Assembly (NCBI GenBank): GCA_018268455.1
Contig: JAFDWM010000020.1
Span: 1 to 32,887 of the forward strand
From: Actinomycetota bacterium
GTDB lineage: Bacteria > Actinomycetota > Actinomycetes > Actinomycetales > Microbacteriaceae
Reading direction: 5' to 3'
Length of the DNA: 32,887 bases
The notes below the pieces were generated by a model. The model was given only the letters and a program-made list of their open reading frames with translations. It had not been told where the DNA came from and searched no databases. Shown here piece by piece: positions 1-6,149 of this stretch (position 1 is the first letter of the stretch; every line of letters begins with the position of its first letter). The position numbers and the translations under genes are program-made.

Positions 1-684
1 GTCGATCGAGACCCTGCTCTCGCCCTGGGCGACGGCGTTCGTCATGGACGCGGCGAGGGCCTTCAGGTCGATGCCGGTGCCATCGTGCGCGGGGGTGCTG
101 ACGTAACTGCTGTGGGCGGCGTCGAAGACCACCGTCGCGTCGGTCGAGTCCTTGTAGAGGTCAGGCACCTGCGCGCGCAGGGCGTGCTCGGCGGCGCGGG
201 CGTCGAGCGTCACGGCCGGCTTGATCGGGGCGGGCATCCAGCTGGTGATGTTCCACATCGGGTGCTGGGAGAAGGCCTGGTCGGCGAGCTTCGCGGCGTC
301 GACATGGGCACCGAGGTCGGACCCGGTCACGCTCTTGGCAGTGCCTCCGGCGGTGAGCGAGACCTGCATGTCGCTGACGTGGCTGCTGACGGCTTCGGCC
401 GCCGCACCCGCGGTCATGAACCCGACGGACACGCCGGCGATCGTCGTGCCGGGGGCGATGAGGACGGTCGAGGCGGCACCGATGCCCAGGGCGAGCACGC
501 CGAGGCCGATGCCGACCCAGCGCCCGATGTGGCGCTTCTTGGCCGGCGGCTCCTCTGCGGGCGCCCACTCGACAGGGCGACCGCTGTCGCCGCCGTCGAT
601 CGCGGCGGTGTCAGCCGTGTCCGCGCCGTCCACGATCGTGTTCTCCTCGGTCGGAGCACTTGCATCCATGGCCAGATCCGTCAC
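1..684 (-). CDS. Membrane-anchored peptidoglycan-binding-domain protein, probable L,D-transpeptidase (partial, 3' end outside window)
   Basis: Only the first 228 codons are visible; the frame is open to base 1, so the C-terminus and catalytic domain lie outside the window. The visible part has an acidic cytoplasmic head (residues 1-50), a KKR stop-transfer flank, one membrane segment (about 54-77) and then IAPGTTIAGVSVGFMTAGAA, the typical opening of the PG_binding_4 domain found before YkuD (L,D-transpeptidase) or VanW domains. In Microbacteriaceae this head most often belongs to YkuD proteins that make 3-3 cross-links in the wall, so that is the inference; VanW is the alternative. I chose the GTG start at 684 (V-T-D-L-A) because an AGGGGG ribosome site lies 8 nt upstream; an ATG at 669 in the same frame has no such site. 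Divergent from the ROK gene. Confidence 0.75.
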   Translation of the reverse strand, partial: MTDLAMDASAPTEENTIVDGADTADTAAIDGGDSGRPVEWAPAEEPPAKKRHIGRWVGIGLGVLALGIGAASTVLIAPGTTIAGVSVGFMTAGAAAEAVSSHVSDMQVSLTAGGTAKSVTGSDLGAHVDAAKLADQAFSQHPMWNITSWMPAPIKPAVTLDARAAEHALRAQVPDLYKDSTDATVVFDAAHSSYVSTPAHDGTGIDLKALAASMTNAVAQGESRVSID

Positions 685-945
685 GCGCACAGCCCCCTGA
701 TCTTCCGCACCTCGACCTTCAACGATACCGGATGCCATATCACAGAACGGCAACGGACGCTGATACGACGCGGCGAGGAGCCGATCGTGTCGCGGATCAC
801 CAGGCCACCCGTTGTGGGCCGCGGAGGTCGCGATCGGGTAACGTTTGGAGCGCCCCGATCTCTGCTGAGCAGGATCGGGCTTGATTTCCCTTCGTGCGTA
901 AGGTGTACTAACAAACATGGTCCCACCGAAGAGCAGTGCCGCCTG
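685..945. promoter_or_regulatory. Divergent intergenic region before the ROK regulator
   Basis: This 261-bp gap separates two divergent genes. It holds a candidate promoter for the ROK gene: TTGATT at 881-886 and TACTAA at 906-911, 19 bp apart, slightly longer than ideal. Immediately upstream, CCCGATC (854-860) and GATCGGG (873-879) form a 7-bp inverted repeat with an inner CTGCT/AGCAG extension, a possible operator or hairpin. No gene is seen in it. Confidence 0.4.
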
Positions 946-2097
946 ATGAATCAGAGCAACAACGGGCAGAATCCGCACCGCTTCGGTTCCGCGCGCCGGC
1001 TGCGCGCCGGCGCGAAGGTGCTGCCCGAGCACGCGCGCGGACACAACCGGGCGCTGGTGCTGCAGATGCTGTACCACTCGGGGGCGATGAGCCGGGCGGA
1101 CCTGTCCCGCGAGACGGGCCTGACCCGCGTGACGATCTCCGACCTGGTCGGTGAGTTCATCGCAGACGGCATCGTCGTCGAGAAGGGGATCCGCGAGACC
1201 ACCGGCCCGGGAAAGCCGCCGATCCTCGTCGACATCGACCGGGACGGGCACCGCATCGTCGGTCTTGACCTGTCCGGCCCCGGCGTGTTCGAGGGTGCGC
1301 TGATGAGCCTTGACGGCGAGGTGGTCGAACGCCGCGAGGTGGCTCGTCCGAACGGCGGACCTGCCGCGTACGAGGCGGTGCGCGCACTCGCCGAGGAGCT
1401 GGTTGCACTGTCGACCGCCCCGGTGCTGGGCGTGGGGGTGGGGGCCCCCGGCATCGTGCGCCCCGACGGGGTGGTGCTGAACTCGCCGAACCTGGACTGG
1501 ACCGACTTCCCGCTCGAGAGCCTGCTGAGCGCGGCCCTCGATCTCCCGGTGCTGGTGCGCAACGACGCCAACGCCGCCGTGCTCGCGGAATACACGTTCG
1601 GGCAGGCGCACGACGACATGCTGCTCATCAAGATCGGCCGCGGCGTGGGTGCGGGACTCATCTCGGACAGCCAGCCGCTCGTCGGCAGCCGCTACGCCGC
1701 CGGCGAGATCGGGCACGTCGTGGTCGGCACCGACGGCGGCCCGCGCTGCGCCTGCGGCAAGGACGGCTGCCTGGAGGCGTGGCTCGGAGCGTCCCGGCTG
1801 CGCGCGCGCATCGCCGAGGACGTGTCCGCCGAGCAGAGCGTGCTGCGCGAGGCCGGCGAGCGCCTCGGCGTCGCGGTGGCGCCGATCGTGGCCGCGCTCG
1901 ACCTGTCCGAGATCGTGCTCTCGGGCCCGCCCGACCTGCTGGCGGGAACTCTCATCGAGGCCGCGACCCGCACGCTCACCGAGCGCACGCTCGCGGGCAT
2001 CTTCGACGACGTCACCATCCGCCTCACCTCGCAGGACGACATCGTGCTGCGCGGCGCCGCAGTGATGGTGCTGTCCGGACAGCTGGGAGTCTCGTGA
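946..2097 (+). CDS. ROK family transcriptional regulator (amino-sugar repressor candidate)
   Basis: A 383-residue ROK repressor of normal length. A winged helix-turn-helix lies at about residues 35-82 (RADLSRETGLTRVTISDLV), followed by a sugar-kinase-like ROK domain: VGVGAPGIV, the substrate loop VRNDANAAVLAEY, and the ROK zinc motif EIGHVV followed by CACGKDGCLEAWLG. It probably binds a sugar or sugar phosphate and represses sugar genes. The start at ATG 946 is chosen because it gives a family-typical length; the ribosome site is weak (GAGCAG). The next gene starts inside its stop codon (GTGA overlap), so it is co-transcribed with a ROK kinase and then nagB, which suggests that it controls N-acetylglucosamine or glucosamine use. 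The ligand is not visible from sequence. Confidence 0.9.
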   Translation: MNQSNNGQNPHRFGSARRLRAGAKVLPEHARGHNRALVLQMLYHSGAMSRADLSRETGLTRVTISDLVGEFIADGIVVEKGIRETTGPGKPPILVDIDRDGHRIVGLDLSGPGVFEGALMSLDGEVVERREVARPNGGPAAYEAVRALAEELVALSTAPVLGVGVGAPGIVRPDGVVLNSPNLDWTDFPLESLLSAALDLPVLVRNDANAAVLAEYTFGQAHDDMLLIKIGRGVGAGLISDSQPLVGSRYAAGEIGHVVVGTDGGPRCACGKDGCLEAWLGASRLRARIAEDVSAEQSVLREAGERLGVAVAPIVAALDLSEIVLSGPPDLLAGTLIEAATRTLTERTLAGIFDDVTIRLTSQDDIVLRGAAVMVLSGQLGVS

Positions 2098-3023
2098 GCG
2101 CGGTGCGAATCGGCCTGGACGTCGGTGGCACCAAGATCGAGGCGATCGCCATCGCCGAGGACGACACGGAGCTGTCCCGCACGCGCATCCCCACAGGCTG
2201 GGGCGACGACGGCGTGGTGGCGGCCGTGCATGCAGCGGTCGACGCCGTGGCGGCGGCAGGCGACTTCGACGTCACCCGCGTCGCCTCGGTCGGTATCGGG
2301 ATCCCCGGGTTGATCGACGCGGACGCCGGACGGGTGCTGCACGCCGTCAACCTCGGCGTGACCGAGCTGGATCTCGCCGACGCGGTGCACTCCGAGCTCG
2401 GGGTGCCCGTCGCGGTGGAGAACGACGTCAAGGCCGCGGCGGTCGGCGCCGCCTCGATCCGCGGCGATCACGGCTCGATGGCCTACCTGAACCTCGGCAC
2501 CGGCGTGGCGGCGGGCATCGTCATCGGCGGCGCGCTCTGGCGTGGCTCCCGCGGTACCGCCGGCGAGGTGGGCCATCTCTCCGTGGATCCGAACGGACGC
2601 GTCTGTGGCTGCGGCCAGCGCGGCTGCATCGAGACGTTCTGCGGCGGTGGGGCGGTGAGCCGCGCCTGGGGACGAGGCGGGGACCTGCCCATCCGGGACA
2701 TCTTCGACCTCGCCGAGAGCGGCGCCGACCCGTTCGCACGGGAGCTGCGCGACGGGATCGCCTTCGGCGCGGCCTGCGCGGTGCACGCGCTCGTGCTGAG
2801 CGCCGACGTCGAGACGGTCGTGATCGGCGGCGGTGTCACCGCGCTCGGCGATCGGCTGCTGGGTGACGTGCTGGATCGGCTTCGCCGGGAGCGTGCCGAG
2901 TCGCCGTTCATCGGCTCGCTGCGCCTGGACGAGCGGATCGAGCTGCTGCCGGCCGGATCCCCCGCCGCGGCGCTCGGCGCGGCCCTGATCTGCGCCGCCC
3001 GCGTCACCGCGGCGACCGCCTGA
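2094..3023 (+). CDS. ROK family sugar kinase, probable N-acetylglucosamine kinase or glucokinase
   Basis: A 309-residue ROK kinase. The ATP-binding phosphate loop is LDVGGTKIEA at the N-terminus, the acidic catalytic loop is VENDVKAAAVGAA, and the zinc site is EVGHLSVD followed by CGCGQRGCIETFC. The enzyme transfers phosphate from ATP to the 6-hydroxyl of a hexose in the cytoplasm. It begins with GTG overlapping the ROK regulator stop by 4 bp and has GGGAG upstream, so the two are translationally coupled. The next gene is nagB. With NagA and a hexosaminidase encoded 6 kb away, GlcNAc kinase is the most coherent role, but glucokinase or N-acetylmannosamine kinase cannot be excluded because ROK specificity is hard to read. 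Confidence 0.88.
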   Translation: MSAVRIGLDVGGTKIEAIAIAEDDTELSRTRIPTGWGDDGVVAAVHAAVDAVAAAGDFDVTRVASVGIGIPGLIDADAGRVLHAVNLGVTELDLADAVHSELGVPVAVENDVKAAAVGAASIRGDHGSMAYLNLGTGVAAGIVIGGALWRGSRGTAGEVGHLSVDPNGRVCGCGQRGCIETFCGGGAVSRAWGRGGDLPIRDIFDLAESGADPFARELRDGIAFGAACAVHALVLSADVETVVIGGGVTALGDRLLGDVLDRLRRERAESPFIGSLRLDERIELLPAGSPAAALGAALICAARVTAATA

Positions 3024-3092
3024 GCGCGCTCGCCACCCTGACCCGGACATCATCCACCATCGAGAATCGCGCCACGAACGAGGGAGCACCCC

Positions 3093-3872
3093 ATGGCTGA
3101 AGTCGTCATCGTCGAGAACCCCGCTGCGGCGGGGGAGCTGGTCGCGGAGGAGATCGCACGGCTCATCGCCCGACGCTCCGACGCCGTGCTGGGCCTCGCG
3201 ACCGGATCCACGCCGCTGCCGGTCTACGCCGCGCTGCGCGCGCGTCTCGCGGGTCTCGACGTGGCGCACGTGCGCGGCTTCGCCCTCGACGAGTACGTCG
3301 GGATCGACCCCGCGCATCCGGAGAGCTACCGTTCCGTGATCACCCGCGAGGTCGTCGAGCCGCTGGGCCTGACCCCGTCGCTGGTGCACGTGCCGGACGG
3401 ATCCGAGGACGGCATCGAGCACGCCGGCGCGGAGTACGACGCCAGGATCCATGCCGCCGGCGGCGTCGACCTGCAGCTGCTCGGCATCGGCACCGACGGC
3501 CACATCGGCTTCAACGAGCCGGGAAGCTCGTTCGCCTCGCGCACCAGGGTGAAGACCCTCACCGAGCAGACCCGCGCGGACAACGCCCGCTTCTTCGACT
3601 CGCCCGACCAGGTGCCGAAGCACTGCATCACGCAGGGCCTCGGCACGATCCTCGAGGCTCGCCACCTGGTCCTGCTCGCCTACGGGGAGGGCAAGGCGCA
3701 GGCCATCGCGGACGCGGTCGAGGGGCCGCTGTCGGCGTTCATGCCGGCTTCGGCGATCCAGTTGCACCCGCATGCCACGGTCGTGGTCGACGAGGCGGCG
3801 GCGTCGAAGCTCAAGCTCGCGGACTACTACCGCTACACCTTCGCGAACAAGCCGACCTGGCAGGGCATCTGA
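3093..3872 (+). CDS. nagB: Glucosamine-6-phosphate deaminase
   Basis: The 259-residue protein matches NagB (E. coli 266). It converts glucosamine-6-phosphate to fructose-6-phosphate and ammonia, the last step of amino-sugar catabolism. Visible motifs are the phosphate loop LATGSTPLPVY, the active-site stretch FALDEYVGIDP, the proton-relay region GIGTDGHIGFNEPGSSF holding the catalytic Asp, His and Glu, and the lid/C-terminal segment ASAIQLHPHATVVVDEAA. The start ATG has a clear GAGGGAG site. It lies 69 bp after the ROK kinase on the same strand, probably in one operon. No DasR-like operator is seen in the gap. nagA is 5 kb away on the other strand. Confidence 0.95.
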   Translation: MAEVVIVENPAAAGELVAEEIARLIARRSDAVLGLATGSTPLPVYAALRARLAGLDVAHVRGFALDEYVGIDPAHPESYRSVITREVVEPLGLTPSLVHVPDGSEDGIEHAGAEYDARIHAAGGVDLQLLGIGTDGHIGFNEPGSSFASRTRVKTLTEQTRADNARFFDSPDQVPKHCITQGLGTILEARHLVLLAYGEGKAQAIADAVEGPLSAFMPASAIQLHPHATVVVDEAAASKLKLADYYRYTFANKPTWQGI

Positions 3873-3882
3873 CCCACCGCGT

Positions 3883-3901
3883 CCGGGCGCTCAGCGCCCG
3901 G
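3883..3901. terminator. Bidirectional hairpin between nagB and the Nudix gene
   Basis: CCGGGCGC (3883-3890) and GCGCCCGG (3894-3901) form a perfect 8-bp stem; the 3-nt loop is exactly the Nudix stop codon on the minus strand. No U-tract follows, as is common in high-GC actinobacteria. It sits between two convergent genes and could end both transcripts. Confidence 0.6.
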
Positions 3902-4295
3902 GCGGCCAGGCGATCGGGAGCAGGTGCTCCTCGCTCAGCGGGGCGAGGAGCAGCGTCTCGGCGTCTTCCGGGGTGATCCAGCGGAGTTCGGCGAGCTCGG
4001 CCTGCACCCGCACATCTGCGGGCTCCGCGGTCGTGGCGAAAGCGTTCGCGACCACGCGATGACCCGGCTCGTTCGCGGCGGCGGAGACGAACACGCCCAA
4101 CGGCCGCAGCGACCCCTCGTCGACCTCCAGGCCGAGCTCCTCATGCAGCTCGCGAACCAGTGTCTGCGCTGTGGTCTCACCGGGCTCCGGCTTTCCGCCT
4201 GGCTGCATGAACCGCTCGGTGCCGCGCTTGCGGACGACGAGCACGCGTCCCTCGGCGTCGGTGATGATCGCGGCCGAGACGTGGATGTCAGGCAT
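3891..4295 (-). CDS. Nudix hydrolase
   Basis: A 134-residue Nudix protein. The full Nudix box (G-x5-E-x7-RE-x-x-EE-x-G-L) occupies residues 34-56 with G34, E40, R48-E49 and E52-E53 all in place, so a metal-dependent pyrophosphohydrolase is expected; the nucleotide substrate cannot be read. The start is ATG 4295, preceded by GGAAGGAG. An in-frame upstream ATG at 4343 lacks a ribosome site. The gene overlaps the end of the FAD oxidase gene by 8 bp and is therefore the last gene of the yrdB-glcD-nudix operon. Its stop codon forms the loop of the hairpin shared with nagB. Confidence 0.9.
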   Translation of the reverse strand: MPDIHVSAAIITDAEGRVLVVRKRGTERFMQPGGKPEPGETTAQTLVRELHEELGLEVDEGSLRPLGVFVSAAANEPGHRVVANAFATTAEPADVRVQAELAELRWITPEDAETLLLAPLSEEHLLPIAWPPGR

Positions 4296-5691
4296 GGTCG
4301 GCTCCTTCCGGGAGCTCGGCGGGGCGGGCCGGTGCGAACACACGTCCGGGGGCCAGGATCCCCTCGGGATCGAAGGCCCGCACGATGCGCCGCTGCAGCT
4401 CCCACTGGTCCTCGCCCAGCTCTTCGGCCAGCCAGCGACTCTTCAGCACGCCGATCCCGTGCTCGCCGGTGAGCGTGCCGCCGAGCCTGATCGCGGCGCG
4501 GAACAGCTCGTCCGCGGCCTGCCAGACCGACGGCGGGATCTCCGGTCCGTCGACGATGAAGTTCGGGTGCAGGTTGCCGTCGCCGGCATGGGCGACCGTG
4601 GGGATCGTGATGCCGTAGGAGCGTTCGATGCGTGCGATCTCGTCGAACATCGCGGGCAGGGCGCTGCGCGGTACCGCCACGTCCTCGATGAGCGTCGTGC
4701 CGAGCGCCGCCATGGCGGCGTGCATCGAGCGCCGGATCCGCAGCAGCTCCGCACCCTCGACCGGATCCGCCGTGACCGTCACCTCGCCGCCGGCCTCGCG
4801 CAGCACGGCAGCGATCTGCTGCGCCTCCGCGGCGGCGGTGGGACCGTCGGTCTGGATCGTCAGCTGGGCGATGCCCTCCGCGGGCGGATCCAGCTCCAGC
4901 AGACGGTGCACGGCGGCCAGGCAGTGCCGGTCCATGAGCTCCATGATCGCGGGCTGAGCGCCGCTCGCCGTGACCGCCGCCGAGCCCCGTGCGGCGTCGG
5001 TGACGTGCGGGAAGGTCGCCACCACCGTGCTGGGGGTGCCCGGCACGGTGCGGCGCAGCTTCAGGGTCGCTCCGACGATCACGCCGAGCAGCCCCTCCGA
5101 GCCGATCACGAGTGAGGTGAGATCGAGGCCGGTGACGCCCTTCACGCTGCGATGGCCGAGGTGCAGCAGGCTCCCATCGGCGAGGACGAGGTCGACGGCG
5201 AGCACCGCGTCGCGGACCACGCCGTACTTCGCGCAGAGCAGCCCTCCCGCTCCGGTGGCGATGTTGCCGCCGACCGTCGAGATGTCGCGGCTGGCGGGAT
5301 CCGGCGGCCACCACAGTCCGTGCTCGGCGAGCACCGCATCGAGCTCGGCATTGAGGATCCCCGGTTCGACGACCGCGAGCAGGTCGTCCGGGCGCACCTC
5401 GAGCACGCGACGCAGGCGCAGCGTGGAGAGCACGATCTCGCCGGGTCCGGCGTTCGCGGCGCCGGCGAGCCCGGTGCCGGCACCGCGAACGATGACGGGG
5501 GTGCGGGTGGCGTGCGCGATGCGGAGGGTGGCCTGCACGTCGGGCACCGATTCGGCGTGCACGACGGCCAGCGGAGGCGCGGGCGAGGCGTGCCCTGACC
5601 GGTCGGCCCTGGCGGCGTCGAGTGCGGCGGGGCTGGTGTCGATCTTCGTGCCGAGCGCGGCGCGCAGCTGATCGAGGACGGCGACGCTCAT
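4288..5691 (-). CDS. FAD-binding oxidase, GlcD/D-lactate dehydrogenase-like
   Basis: A 467-residue PCMH-type flavoprotein. The N-terminal FAD domain shows RGAGTGLAGAA and DISTVGGNIATGAGG, and the C-terminal FAD-linked oxidase domain shows HAGDGNLHPNF, GTLTGEHGIGVLK and FDPEGILAPGRV, the ordered signature of GlcD, D-lactate and D-2-hydroxyglutarate dehydrogenases. The enzyme should oxidise a D-2-hydroxy acid in the cytoplasm, passing electrons to a quinone or other carrier. No separate GlcE/GlcF partner is encoded nearby, so a single-subunit enzyme is likely. The gene starts 4 bp after the yrdB-like gene and overlaps the Nudix start by 8 bp. The exact substrate is open. Confidence 0.9.
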   Translation of the reverse strand: MSVAVLDQLRAALGTKIDTSPAALDAARADRSGHASPAPPLAVVHAESVPDVQATLRIAHATRTPVIVRGAGTGLAGAANAGPGEIVLSTLRLRRVLEVRPDDLLAVVEPGILNAELDAVLAEHGLWWPPDPASRDISTVGGNIATGAGGLLCAKYGVVRDAVLAVDLVLADGSLLHLGHRSVKGVTGLDLTSLVIGSEGLLGVIVGATLKLRRTVPGTPSTVVATFPHVTDAARGSAAVTASGAQPAIMELMDRHCLAAVHRLLELDPPAEGIAQLTIQTDGPTAAAEAQQIAAVLREAGGEVTVTADPVEGAELLRIRRSMHAAMAALGTTLIEDVAVPRSALPAMFDEIARIERSYGITIPTVAHAGDGNLHPNFIVDGPEIPPSVWQAADELFRAAIRLGGTLTGEHGIGVLKSRWLAEELGEDQWELQRRIVRAFDPEGILAPGRVFAPARPAELPEGADHA

Positions 5692-5695
5692 GCGC

Positions 5696-6130
5696 TCAGC
5701 CGAGTGCGCGACGGCCCGCCACCACTCCGGCGGTGACGGCGACGAGCGCGAATCCGAGCCCGATCCAGGCCTGGCCCATCGTCCACCACGCGATGGTCAC
5801 GCCGGCGTAGACGACCAGCTCCACCGCGGCGCGCACGAACGGGTGCACGTGCAGCATCGGCCGGGGCGAGAGGAACAGGGCCCACAGCGCCAGTGCGATG
5901 AGCGGTGCTCCGATCGCGGCGACGATGTTCCACGGCGTCTTCCAGGAGGTCAGACCCCAGAGCACGAGCGAGGCGAGCGTCGCGATCAGGATGACGACTC
6001 GGATGATGTCGAGCACCGTTGCGCGCGGGACCATGCCCTGCTCGAGCGGGAGCGCCGGAGCCGCGCTCTGCCGATCGGCAAGCGACGACTCCGTGCGGGG
6101 CGTCTCAGAGGCAGGTGTGTCGGCAGGCAT
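5696..6130 (-). CDS. YrdB/DUF2568-like small membrane protein
   Basis: A 144-residue protein with about 36 polar N-terminal residues and then four hydrophobic helices: DIIRVVILIATLASLVLWGL, IVAAIGAPLIALALWALFLS, FVRAAVELVVYAGVTIAWW and AWIGLGFALVAVTAGVVAG. The spacing and the PMLHVHPFVRAAVEL turn resemble the DUF2568/YrdB family, whose function is unknown. First gene of a three-gene operon with the FAD oxidase and Nudix hydrolase. There is no Shine-Dalgarno sequence at the ATG; a TAGAAT box ends only 7 nt before it, which points to leaderless translation. The long hydrophilic head is longer than in many family members. Confidence 0.75.
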   Translation of the reverse strand: MPADTPASETPRTESSLADRQSAAPALPLEQGMVPRATVLDIIRVVILIATLASLVLWGLTSWKTPWNIVAAIGAPLIALALWALFLSPRPMLHVHPFVRAAVELVVYAGVTIAWWTMGQAWIGLGFALVAVTAGVVAGRRALG

Positions 6131-6137
6131 ACCCGCA

Positions 6138-6143
6138 ATTCTA
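6138..6143 (-). promoter_or_regulatory. Candidate -10 box of a leaderless promoter for the yrdB-like operon
   Basis: TAGAAT reads on the minus strand with 7 nt between it and the ATG at 6130, so transcription would begin at or next to the start codon. No ribosome site is present. A convincing -35 box is not visible. The box lies in the 19-bp gap after the sigma-factor stop codon. Confidence 0.45.
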
Positions 6144-6149
6144 CGTGCC

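Noticed and set aside
854-879. Transcription terminator upstream of the ROK gene
   Set aside because: There is no plus-strand gene upstream to terminate, so the inverted repeat is more likely regulatory or accidental.
917-945. ATG at 917 as start of the ROK regulator
   Set aside because: It is out of frame with the ROK coding sequence and reaches a stop within ten codons.
3024-3092. DasR-type operator before nagB
   Set aside because: No match to the TGGTCTAGACCA-like palindrome could be found in this gap or before the hexosaminidase gene.
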